This document shows, one piece after another, positions 21,846-31,073 of a stretch of 64,000 bases of DNA. The stretch covers positions 2,429,985 to 2,493,984 of the forward strand of contig RPFO01000072.1 of assembly GCA_009746045.1 (NCBI GenBank), in the 5' to 3' direction. Every line of letters begins with the position of its first letter. The first letter of the stretch is position 1. The position numbers and the translations under genes were made by a program. Below the pieces are notes generated by a model that saw only the letters and a list, made by a program, of their open reading frames with translations, was not told the origin of the DNA and searched no databases. This DNA comes from Mesostigma viride (Eukaryota; Streptophyta; Mesostigmatophyceae; Mesostigmatales; Mesostigmataceae).

Positions 21846-21879
21846 TGTTACGTCCCGGCCCTTTAGGTCGGACGTAACA
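21846..21879 (+). promoter_or_regulatory. Palindrome at the LTR start
   Basis: TGTTACGTCC and GGACGTAACA face each other over a 14-base loop (itself CCGGCC..GGTCGG-like). GGACGTAACA recurs at the LTR end. ACGT-core inverted motifs can bind bZIP-type factors, so a promoter or integrase-end role is possible. This is inference. Confidence 0.45.
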
Positions 21880-22427
21880 ATGGAATAAATTACTAAGGCC
21901 TTGTGGCCGTTGTACTAAGTTTTATGGACAATGACTCTTGCGTGAATTGGACTAGCTATTTTGGTCCTAGGTTGCCCTTTTAGGTACCGGTGCGGTGGCG
22001 CCGCGTCAGTTCCGAGTCCATTTGTGGTACTAGACGTGGATCCTGTAGTTGAGGGTCGATGTCGGCCCGGATCCTACGTGGAATGTTTGGCTCGGATTGG
22101 TCCAGGGAAATTGGCATGTATCTGCGCCGCAATCAACCTAGGTTAAATTGGTCCGAGGACGAGAGTCTCGTCCTCTTGGTTTAATGAATGATAAGTGCGA
22201 ATACGCCTACACATTGAGCCCGGGGCATTATCCATTTGTGATTGGTATTGCTAGCCATTATAAGTGTGAACTAATTAGCTTGGCATTAAGCCGTGATGCC
22301 AGATATCTCACGACTCACGTCGTGAAGCGCAACCTACTTTAGGCTATCCTGAATTATTCCTAATTCCGGCAAGAAGGGTCTTTCGCTACGTAGCTCAGGC
22401 TAGGTGTGTCTGGGCTGGGACGTAACA
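21846..22427 (+). repeat. 5' LTR
   Basis: The 582-base LTR begins TGTTACGTCC and ends GGACGTAACA, a 10-base inverted terminal repeat. It matches the 3' LTR in length and, by eye, in every base. A hairpin lies right at its start. The small ORFs inside it are not genes. Confidence 0.97.
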
Positions 22428-22428
22428 C

Positions 22429-22440
22429 TGGTTATCGGAG
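22429..22440 (+). promoter_or_regulatory. Putative primer binding site
   Basis: TGGTTATCGGAG starts two bases after the LTR. It resembles TGGTATCAGAGC, the usual complement of initiator-Met tRNA, with one inserted and one changed base. Confidence 0.55.
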
Positions 22441-22536
22441 GAAATGTGCTGGAAAGGTTAGCTAACTCTCGCGGAGAGGGTTAGTGAGCCAATTGGGATA
22501 CCAAGGCTGAGTTTGACGTAGGTAGAGGTTCCGGAA

Positions 22537-22745
22537 TTCAACGACTGCTGACTGGTCGGCGGCCAGCCCGTAAAGGGATTCAACGACGACCTAGCCAGCA
22601 AGCGGCCAGTCTGGGATACTCGGCGGGGCTAGCAATAGTCCTGTGGTGAGGTGCTGTAAACGATAGCGTTCAGCTCTCCTGTTTTCAACGACACCTAGTG
22701 GCGGCCAGGGCTTGCCTTCAACGACACCGGGTGGCGGCCAGCTCA
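22537..22745 (+). repeat. Leader motif TTCAACGAC..GGCCAG, 4 imperfect copies
   Basis: In the untranslated leader the motif TTCAACGAC followed 10-20 bases later by GGC/AGCGGCCAG occurs four times (about 22538, 22578, 22684, 22717). It lies before all ORFs, where packaging or translation signals are expected. The function is unknown. Confidence 0.7.
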
Positions 22746-23158
22746 GGAGGATTTAACGTCATCGATTATGGTGCGTCCCCTAGATAGGATACAAGCGATG
22801 CCTGTGGAAGGCTAGCTGGCTTGCTCGCTTTCTCTCCGGGTTCGCACGCGTAGGGGTTCTCGTTACACGTTGTGCCTCTATAGGGTGTGAATGTCGTTGG
22901 TTCGAATGGAAGTTGCGGACGACAACCATTCGTTGTTTTACATGTTGTGGGGGTGAATACCGTCTGGCTGTTGCCGACTGTGTTGACGGTGTTTACCTCC
23001 GTGTAATCGTTGTATAGCCTCTTTGCCGCGGATGGCGGGGGCGTGTGCTGTACTACACTCCGTGCTCCTCCTCGTTTGTTTAAGGTCACTGCATTAGAGG
23101 TAGCCTGGGTTTCCCCTTTCTCTCCTGCTTGCAAGCCGCTGCCAGACTATGATGTAAC

Positions 23159-23497
23159 ATGCCCCGACGTAAAATAAACAAGGGTGGACAGTCTGGATAT
23201 CCTTACTATGCAGTAGCTCACGACGGGGATAAGGGTAGACCTGCTATATTCTACAGCTGGAAGACTTGTGAGGAACACATTAAAGATAAGATATTGTCCC
23301 AAGGCTCTAGTGCTAAGTGGAAAGGGTTTGATAACATTACAGATGCAGATAGGTTTGTTAGGGAACACATGCCATTGCCTGAGGGGATGCACATCACACG
23401 TGAATGCTCCAAGCCACCCACGCTCAGCAGCCAGGGGGAGGGGACAGCAGTTACAGTTACCTTCTCTCAGCTGACCATTGGCCCTAGCAAACAGTAG
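23159..23497 (+). CDS. Small ORF with RNase H1-type hybrid-binding (viroplasmin) domain
   Basis: The ATG-initiated ORF encodes 112 residues. Residues about 14-67 match the RNase H1 N-terminal hybrid-binding / viroplasmin family (PF01693): YYAVAHDGDKGR, then IFYSWKTCEEHI, and KWKGFDNITDADRFV, keeping the YAV-G, W-x2-C and FK-F..A..F positions. In RNase H1 this domain holds RNA:DNA hybrids or dsRNA, and in caulimovirus P6 it lies in the inclusion-body protein. Here it is a separate ORF ahead of Gag, with no catalytic RNase H residues. A role in handling the reverse-transcription hybrid or the genomic RNA is inferred. The start codon is 731 bases after the LTR. No splice to Gag was identified. 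Confidence 0.8.
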   Translation: MPRRKINKGGQSGYPYYAVAHDGDKGRPAIFYSWKTCEEHIKDKILSQGSSAKWKGFDNITDADRFVREHMPLPEGMHITRECSKPPTLSSQGEGTAVTVTFSQLTIGPSKQ

Positions 23498-23782
23498 AGG
23501 ATACTATTACTAGGAAGTAATACTAGGTTCTATATCTATAGATCCATAGCACGTGGTTGCTCTTTCTCTCTCTCTTCTTCCTGGGGAGGTGATGCCTGCT
23601 GTGTAAGGTACCGGTACGAGCACCATGCCAACACGGTACCAACAAGGAACGCCAGAGAGACAGAAGACGAGCTTAGGGAGAGAGACCCAGATAATAGAGA
23701 GATAGAACCGGTAGACGACCACGAGCACGGTACAGAAGGGCTAGAGGTACCACCACAAGTAGAGACAGGTACAGGTGAGGTC

Positions 23783-23917
23783 ATGGAGAGACCTGTGGAA
23801 GGCTCCCTACGATCCAGACCTAGCTCCCCAGTGGATGGGGACAATATAGACGCCTTAACCAGGCAGAGAGATGACAGTAACGACCGAGAGAGGCTCCACG
23901 ACTACCCGCAGCAGCAG

Positions 23918-23970
<53 letters not shown>

Positions 23971-23971
23971 A

Positions 23972-24017
<46 letters not shown>

Positions 24018-24370
24018 CGCAGCAGCAGCAACAGCGGCAGCAACATCAGCAACAGCAACGGTCACCACAGCAGCAATGGCAACAGCAGCAACCCCGGATG
24101 CAGCAGCAACAACCCCAGACGAGACCACAATGGCTACCACCTGATCCAGAGCAGCAGAGAGACGAGATGAAGATACCCTGCACTACCGCCGTCAGCAGCC
24201 AGTCACCGGGCGGCCCACGCATCCTTGGACAGGTCGGGGGCGGCCCCAAGGACCTCCACCGGGCCCCCACACCGGGGCAGACGCAGAGTGTCCTTCGGCA
24301 GCACGTCCCTGTTACCCACGGCGCTATGGTATTCGGACGAGGAAGGGGAGGCCCCAGACGGCGAGCTTGA
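23783..24370 (+). CDS. Polyglutamine ORF, probable Gag N-terminal part
   Basis: The 195-residue ORF from an ATG has an acidic start, a run of about 45 Gln encoded by CAG/CAA, then a Gln/Pro/Arg-rich part and a basic end (GRGRGGPRRR). The same frame is open for about 190 bases upstream without an ATG. After 24300 the better-looking frame changes (ALWYSDEEGEAPDGELDDLE), and again after 24440, so this region and Gag were probably once continuous. It could be a length-variable, disordered arm of the capsid protein. The repeat is prone to length change. Confidence 0.5.
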
Positions 24371-24770
24371 TGACCTGGAGGGACTAACGAGACGGACGAG
24401 GGACTGTCACGCAGGGCCCGCCTATTGGTACTCATAGACCTCGGACCAGCCCAGGGGAGACCAGGAGCAGTGTCACCACCAGAGACGAGGAGACTCACAC
24501 GCCAGTCCAGCGCCCGGCACCTCAACCGCAGCGTCTACGGGCGTTTGACAGTAGCGTGGTCCCTTCGCCCGCGGCCGTCGGTAACCTGAATTTCAGCAGG
24601 GTGGCACTGGATGACCCGGGGTACGAACACCCCTCGTCAGTACAGGTGCGCCGGACACACGGCACACCGGACAGATCCGGATCTCTCCCGCGGTCGCAGC
24701 CTCCAGCATTCGGCTCCATCTCCTACAGGGAGGTCGGGGGCCTAAGCTTAACACGGTAAAGGCCCCACCG

Positions 24771-25958
24771 ATGCCTACCTTCAAGAATGTACCCAAGCTG
24801 CACGCGGATATGAAACCGCGAGAGGTCGACGAATGGGGACGCATGTGGCAACAGCAGTATACCGTTTGGTGCAATCACAACAGCTGGGAACTGGCCACCT
24901 GCGATTTGATCCCACATGTGGTCAACACCTGCATGGACCCCTCGGTGGTGAGCATCCTGAACTGTGAGAGCATCGCATCCCAGTCATACCCGCAAACCGT
25001 GGAGGAGCTGATGGACCGGGTGCGCCGCAAGCTGATACCCCCAGACGCGGAGCTCCACGAGCGGATCGCTTTCGGCAAGCTGCGCCAGGGGACCACCCCA
25101 TATCGCGAGTTTCTGTCCAAGTTTGAGTCCAGCGCCGCTTATCTAACCGACATGACCTGGTACGAGTACAAGATCAGATTCATCGAGGCGCTCAGCCCCG
25201 AGCTGCAGGACGAGGTATTCAAACACTACGCTGAGGTCCCCTGGAAGGAGTGGGACATCCTGAATATCCAGAGATACCTTCTGCAGGTGGCCGACGTGGT
25301 GTCTCGCGGGCGCGCACCCTCGGTGCGCCGTTTCTTCAGGTCAGCCACTGCAGGTCCGCGACGGGTGAACCAGATGTACTCTACGGAGCTCACCGGCGAG
25401 GAGGAGGAGGAGTACCCCGACGACCCTGATGATGGCTACACTGACCTTGGCGTCAACGCGATCGATGCTAGCAAGGCGCGCTGCTTCATGTGCAGTGAGG
25501 TGGGGCACCTCAAGCGCGACTGCCCCAAGCTCCGGGGCAAGAACGCCGGTCGCGGGGCAGGAGAAGGGACACCCAGCGTTCGTTTCTCCGGCCCGGCCTT
25601 CGGCAGCCGCCCCGACTCCTCCGGCCCTCGGGACCGACCCCGCAACGCGGGTGAGCGTGCGGCTCGCCTGCAGCACGCCAGACAGGTCCCGACGCAGTAC
25701 CAGCAGCCGCGACCACCCGCGACCAACTCTACCAAGGGTGTGTTGCGCGCGGTCAACGAGATTGAGGCGCGGCGACAGTCCTCCTCTTCCGGCCAAACGC
25801 AGGCAGTGGCTGGCTATGAGTATGACGACGAGGAGGGGGCTGACGAAGAGGAGGAGGGGGGGAAGAGGGCGGGTGGTCGGGCGAGGCGGCCTCCCGTCCC
25901 ACCGCTCCTCGGGAGTAGTAGCCCTGCCCATGGGCTTGGGTCCCGGGGTAGGGGATAG
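24771..25958 (+). CDS. gag: Gag: capsid plus CCHC nucleocapsid
   Basis: The 395-residue ORF starts at an ATG. Residues about 20-190 have the helical capsid pattern of Ty3/gypsy Gag (a retrotrans_gag-like core with LRQGTTPYREFLSKFE and FIEALSPELQDEV). A zinc knuckle C-x2-C-x4-H-x4-C (CFMCSEVGHLKRDC) follows at about 238-251. The tail is rich in Arg, Pro and acidic runs. The stop at 25956 lies inside the open frame of the protease ORF (+1), so expression of Pol needs a frameshift or a readable fusion. Gag packs the element's RNA in cytoplasmic particles. Confidence 0.85.
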   Translation: MPTFKNVPKLHADMKPREVDEWGRMWQQQYTVWCNHNSWELATCDLIPHVVNTCMDPSVVSILNCESIASQSYPQTVEELMDRVRRKLIPPDAELHERIAFGKLRQGTTPYREFLSKFESSAAYLTDMTWYEYKIRFIEALSPELQDEVFKHYAEVPWKEWDILNIQRYLLQVADVVSRGRAPSVRRFFRSATAGPRRVNQMYSTELTGEEEEEYPDDPDDGYTDLGVNAIDASKARCFMCSEVGHLKRDCPKLRGKNAGRGAGEGTPSVRFSGPAFGSRPDSSGPRDRPRNAGERAARLQHARQVPTQYQQPRPPATNSTKGVLRAVNEIEARRQSSSSGQTQAVAGYEYDDEEGADEEEEGGKRAGGRARRPPVPPLLGSSSPAHGLGSRGRG

Positions 25959-25969
25959 GGTAGAAAAAT

Positions 25970-26480
25970 CAGATGGTAGCCCAGACGCGGAGTCAATTAG
26001 AGTAGAGGTAGACGTCAATAACGTGGCCGCAGACGCGCCCACCCAACCGGCGGCGCGTGCATCTCAAGGAGATTCGCGGCATCTGTTTCTTTTCAGCGGA
26101 GGGTTACTGGTCCCTCCCACCGTCCTTGATCCGTATTTGAAGGAGAAAACGATCATGGACGTGAAGTTCCTGGTCGACACCGGCGCCTCCACGTCCTTCA
26201 TCAACGAGGCCCTGGTGCGTCGGCTGGGCCTGGTACCTCGACCTCACACCACGGCAGTATATGTCACCTACTCAGACGGCCGGCGGCACCAATCGCCGGG
26301 CCTAGCAGACATCAAGGGTGTACTGCAGGGCACGCCGGTGGACCTGGTGGCGACTATTGCGCCGTTGGGCGCTGCCGACATCATCATTGGAGTGGACTGG
26401 CTGGACAAGCAGGATGTGGACATCAGTGTGCGCCGGCGGGTGGTTTGGTTTCCGGATGGTTCCTTCTGGTGCCCGACAGC
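25970..26480 (+). CDS. Aspartic protease domain of Pol
   Basis: In frame +1 relative to Gag the sequence reads VKFLVDTGASTSFINEALVR, with the catalytic DTGAS at 26175-26189, and further on AADIIIGVDWLDK, the usual IIG-DWL end of a retropepsin. The frame is open from 25429, so it overlaps Gag by about 0.5 kb. From about 26450 the coherent reading moves to another frame. The enzyme would cut the Gag-Pol precursor. Confidence 0.82.
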
Positions 26481-28540
26481 GAGTATAGGGCACAGGCCGC
26501 GGAGGTCCATAACATTACACACGAGCGCTCGGCGGACGGGCCCCGACCAGCGTCCCAGATCCTGATGAGTAGCAAGACGCTGGCGCGCCAGCTCCGGAAG
26601 GGCAAGGAGTACGCGATGTATCGCATAGACCTGGACAGCACTCAGGCTCTGCTTAACGAGATTGGTGCTGGGTTCACACCGGACGAGCTGGCGCGGTTCA
26701 ATGCCGTCCTGGAGAAGCGCACTGCCCTGTTCGCAGATCGCACCCCCAGTTCCCTCCCAATCGATCGGTGTTGCATCGTGTCCAGCTTCAGGAGGGTTCC
26801 GGGCCTACGTGTCTCCCATGTACCGCATGGGCCCAGTCGAGCTGGTGGAGCTCAAGAAGATCCTCATTTCACTGCTCGACGCTGGGCTCATTGAACCCAG
26901 CAACAGCCCCTTCTCAGCGGGCGTGCTGCTCGTTCCCAAGCCAGGAGGCAAGTGGCGTCTGGTGACTGACTACCGGAAGCTGAACGCCATCACCGTCAAG
27001 TCCCGGTATCCTCTACCGCGGATCGACGACATCTTCAACCGTGTCCAGGGGGCGACGTGTTTCACCGTCATCGACTGTGCGGACGGGTTTTGGCAGCTGC
27101 GCATCGCGCCAGAAGACTGCCACAAGACCGCGTTCGCTACGCCCTTCGGCACTATCAGTTTCGGGTGGCGGCAATGGGGCTGTGTAACTCGCCTGCGTCC
27201 TTCCAGATGCTGATGAATGACATCCTCCGTCCGGTGATGGGTACAGCCCACCTGCCGCAGGTCTCCCAGGACCTGGCGGACCCGCAGAAGGGAGCCGCCC
27301 GCCCTGGACCTACAAGCGCACGTGCGCGCTGGCGTATCTGGACGACATCCTGGTGTACTCCAAGACGTTCGAGGAGCACCTGGAGGATGTGGACGCCGTG
27401 CTGCAGATCATGGAGGATGAGCACCTTTCGGCGCGGAAAGCCAAGGTGCGCGCCGGTCGCTGCGTGCCGTTTCTAGGTCATACCCTGTCCGCGGACGGCA
27501 TCGCGACCGACCCTGAGAAGATCGAGTCTGTCCAGCAATGGCCTGTCCCTACGGACGTGAAAGGGGTACGCAGCTTCCTGGGATTGGCATCTTACTACCG
27601 CCGGTTCATCCCGCGGTTCGCCACCATCGCCGCCCCGATCAATGCTCTTCTCAAAAAGGGTACTCCGTTCCTTTGGGCTGAGCAGTGCCAACAGGCTTTC
27701 GAGGCGCTCAAGCGCCACCTCACCACAGCGCCAGTCCTTATCCTGCCGGACCCGGCCCTTCCTTTCGTCGTGGCTACGGACGCCAGCAAGGTGGCCATCG
27801 GGGGTGTTCTCCTGCAGGACCACGGCAAGGGCCTTCAGCCCATCGAATACATCTCACGAACGATGATTCCGGCGGAGCGGAATTATCCAGTGCATCAGCA
27901 GGAACTCCTGGCAGTCGTCTACAGCTGCCACACGTGGCGTCATCATCTCTGGGGGCCCAGTTTTCGGTGGCCATCAGTGAGCAGGGGGATCTCGACCCCC
28001 ATCGCCTGGTGATCCACACGGACCACCGGCCGCTCACCCACCTCCTGGTGCAGCCCAACTTGACGCCCCGCCAGGCGCGGTGGATGGAGTACCTGTCACA
28101 GTTCGCGCCGTTCAAGATCCAATATGTCAAGGGCGCGGACAATGTAGTGCCCGACGCTCTCTCGCGACGGGCAGACTACTGGTTCTACGAGGACATGGAC
28201 GTGCTGCATACCACCTGTGTCCCAGTGGCCGCCCCGGGGACCGCCTACGGTGTGGAACCACGGTCCCCCAGGCCCGCCACTTGTTTCATCTTGGGCACAC
28301 CACCATGGATGACCTGTCACCCCTCCCGGAGGAGACGGTTCAACCACGAGCCCACGAGGACGTGGACACCCCCGGGGAGGGGGAGGGGTCGCATGCGCGT
28401 GCCCCTTAGTCATGTGGTGCCGCCCCAGGGAATTTTTCAGCTTCAGCCGCTCGGCCCTCCCACAGTCTTCTCAGAATTCGTCAACCAGGCGGTACGGATG
28501 CGGCAGAACCGGCGGAGGACGCGTTCACAGTCACGTCGGA
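26480..28540 (+). pseudogene. Reverse transcriptase and RNase H region, frame-broken
   Basis: The linker and RT N-terminus read in frame 0 to about 26760. RT proper (LIEPSNSPFSAGVLLVPKPG, TDYRKLNAITVKSRYPLPRI, FTVIDCADGFWQL) is in frame 1 to about 27170. The LCNSPASFQ motif is in frame 0, the catalytic YLDD at 27335-27346 is in frame 2 with the thumb and RNase H (VVATDASKVAIGGVLLQ) to 28012, and the RNase H end (HTDHRPLTHLL, KGADNVVPDALSRR) is in frame 1. All expected motifs are present and in order; only indels separate them, several near homopolymer runs. RT copies the RNA and RNase H removes it from the hybrid. In this copy the product would be truncated. Confidence 0.85.
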
Positions 28541-28541
28541 C

Positions 28542-30056
28542 TTGGAGATGCTGATCAGCCGTTTCACAATCACGGAGGAAGCAGCACTTGAAGCCATCCG
28601 GGCACATCCCCAGCAGATGGGGGCCTATCCTTGCAAGTTCCAGGAGGGGAAACTGTTCGTGAGTCCCCAGCCGGAGGAATGGCGGCTGTATGTTCCTGAG
28701 CTCTGTAGGGCTGCCTTGCTTCACGAGCTCCATGATTCTCTCCTGGGCGGACATCAGGGAAGCCACCGTCTCCTTCCCCGGGCACGTAAGCACTTCTACT
28801 GGCCAGGGATGAAGGAGTATATCGAGACGTATGTGCGCCAGTGCCCCTCGTGTCAGATCATGAAGTCCAGGAACACGGGCTCTCAGGCCGTCCCTAAGAC
28901 GCTGCCGGATCCTATGGGTCCTTGGGATTCTATCATGATGGACTTCATCGGCCCGTTCAAGAAGACGAAGAACGGCAACAGCATGGTCTTGGTGTTTGTG
29001 GACCGCCTGACGCGCATGTGTCACCTGGCCCCGTGTCCGGTCGACCTCACAGCGGAGGAGTGCGCCAAGATATACCTGACGCACGTGTTTCGGTTTCATG
29101 GGCTCAGCCGGCAGTTCATCTCTGACCGCGACAAGCTCTTCACGGCCAAATTCTGGCAGGAGTTCTTCGAGCAACTGGGCACCAAGGTGTCGCTGGGCAC
29201 GGCCTATCACAGCTCGTCGTCGCACCTGGTGGAGCGGTTGAACCGCACGGTGCAAGAGACCATGCGACACTACACCGACACGGTGGGCAGCAATTGGGAA
29301 GAACTTCTGGGCTTGGTGGAGTTTTCCCTGAACAATGCCCCCCAGGCCGCCCATGGGTTCACCCCCTTTTTCCTCAACTCCGGCCGACACCCTCTCACAC
29401 CGCTCGACTTGCTTGGGAGCCACGAGCTGGGAGAGGATCAGGTCAGACTGGATACCCTGCAAGGGGTCGACCGGTTGCTGCAGCGGATGCACCAAGCGCA
29501 TAACAGCGCGGTTCAGGGCTATCGCGCAGCGGCAGCACGGTATCTGGAGAGGACAGCCGGCAAGCGGGACCCCAGGGCGCCGTCCATCGAGGTGGGCGAT
29601 TGGGTCCTGGTCGAGGGCCCGCAGATCGGGCGATTTTCGCACAAGGTGGAGAAGGAGCTGAAGACTAAGCTCCGACCCATGTTCCTGGGACCCTACAAGG
29701 TCCTCACCAAGTTCGATGACGTCATGTTCCAGGTGGACATTCCAGTGTCATGGAACCTCACGTCCAACCGTTTCCACCGTGACCAGCTCAAGTTGTATCA
29801 CCAGAACACCATTCAGGGTAGGGTCAATCCCCCAGCCCCACTGGAGTTCCATCCTGATACGGGGGAACAGGAGGACGAGGTGGCTGCAATCGTGGGTCAC
29901 CGGGATGTCAAACGGGGACGAGGGGTCCAGCGACAATATCGGGTGCGATGGCGATTCGCACAACACGAGTCTGAGGACTCCTGGCGCACCGCCCCCGAGT
30001 TAGCGGGGTGCGCCCGCTTACTAGAAGCATACAAGAAGACGCACCAGCTGCGTTAG
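28542..30056 (+). CDS. Integrase with chromodomain (C-terminal part of Pol)
   Basis: The intact 504-residue frame has a zinc-binding HHCC motif at residues about 65-105 (HDSLLGGHQGSHR..YVRQCPSCQ). The DDE core follows: Asp in MMDFIGP, Asp in FISDRDKLF, and Glu in SSSSHLVERLNR, where most relatives have a GQTER motif. Near residues 435-500 lies a chromodomain (VAAIVGHRDVKRGRGVQRQY, VRWRFAQHESEDSW), the mark of chromoviruses, which directs insertion to certain chromatin. The first codon is not a true start; this is the tail of the Pol polyprotein, cut off upstream by a frame change. Integrase inserts the cDNA and makes the 5-bp duplication seen here. Confidence 0.9.
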   Translation: MEMLISRFTITEEAALEAIRAHPQQMGAYPCKFQEGKLFVSPQPEEWRLYVPELCRAALLHELHDSLLGGHQGSHRLLPRARKHFYWPGMKEYIETYVRQCPSCQIMKSRNTGSQAVPKTLPDPMGPWDSIMMDFIGPFKKTKNGNSMVLVFVDRLTRMCHLAPCPVDLTAEECAKIYLTHVFRFHGLSRQFISDRDKLFTAKFWQEFFEQLGTKVSLGTAYHSSSSHLVERLNRTVQETMRHYTDTVGSNWEELLGLVEFSLNNAPQAAHGFTPFFLNSGRHPLTPLDLLGSHELGEDQVRLDTLQGVDRLLQRMHQAHNSAVQGYRAAAARYLERTAGKRDPRAPSIEVGDWVLVEGPQIGRFSHKVEKELKTKLRPMFLGPYKVLTKFDDVMFQVDIPVSWNLTSNRFHRDQLKLYHQNTIQGRVNPPAPLEFHPDTGEQEDEVAAIVGHRDVKRGRGVQRQYRVRWRFAQHESEDSWRTAPELAGCARLLEAYKKTHQLR

Positions 30057-31073
30057 CAGACCCCAGCCAGTAGGGTGTAGGGTGAGGGTGGTGCGTGGGC
30101 CAGGTATTTGGTACGCGTCGACTAACGCCCTGACATCTTGTGTGTGGGTTGTGCAGAGGGACGCCGCGGAGGCGCTTCCCAGAGACCAGACTCATCAAGT
30201 TTCGTTTAAGTGGCCAGCCGGAGCGGCTGCTTAGGTTTTAGCGGACAAGTGTTCGAAGCGCGTCATTGGTGAATTACTTGGGAACTTGGGTTTCCCCGCG
30301 AAACTCCAACCGCACGTTCAGATTTCCAAATCTCAAGTAAAGTTCGGCGCAACTTTCTGAACGGGGGCAGTTGACGAGCAGCATTCCTCCGGACGAATGA
30401 ATTGCGTTCCATACTTGCGCAAAATTTTGAAAGGTAGCTTGCGTGCAGCCCTACTAAAATTTGCGCGGACGTTCAGATTTCCAAATCTCGGGTAAATTTC
30501 GGCGGAACTTTCTGAACGGGGGTAGTTGGCGGGCAGCGTTCCTCCAGACGAATGAAATGCGTTCCATACTAGCGCAAAATTTTGAAAGGTAGCTCGCGTG
30601 CAGCCCTACTAAAATTTGCGCGAAGTGTGGGATCGACTCGGAAACTCGACTGAAAATTCGTCACGGAAACTTTTTGGTAGTTGCCGTCACTTCCTTTTGT
30701 GCAAACGTGTGGGAGTGAAAATTCGTAACGGAAACTTTTTGGTAGTTGCCGTCACTTCATTTTGCGCGAGTGTTGGGCTGAAAATTCGTAACGGAAACTT
30801 TTTGGTAGTTGGCGTCACTTCCTTTGGTTCGACTGAAAATTCGCTGAAATTCGCTGAATTCGTACCGTAGCCTAATTTTTAGTACCTCGAAGTGACGGGG
30901 CACCTAAAAATTTGCCCACAAGTACACTTGGCAGCGCGCTCACTGGGAAAAATTGTACAGCCGCTCCGGCGGGCCACTTGAACGAATTGTAATGTCCCGG
31001 TGGCGCCGCGGAGGCTGCTGACACAGGATTCCGGGTTGCAGACGGGGAGTCCAGTGAGAGGGATTTGGTCGAC
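30057..31073 (+). repeat. Spacer between Pol and ORF3, made of two repeat families
   Basis: A block of about 155-160 bases (TTCAGATTTCCAAATCTC.. ..CAGCCCTACTAAAATTTGCG) is present twice, at about 30319-30470 and 30474-30620. After it a block of about 55-70 bases with GGAAACTTTTTGGTAGTTG is present three times between 30650 and 30830. No coding signal was seen. The position suggests a regulatory or RNA-structural role, or the promoter or leader of ORF3. This is inference. Confidence 0.8.

Noticed and set aside
28443-29642. Minus-strand ORF of 399 residues over integrase
   Set aside because: Shadow of the integrase frame in GC-rich sequence.
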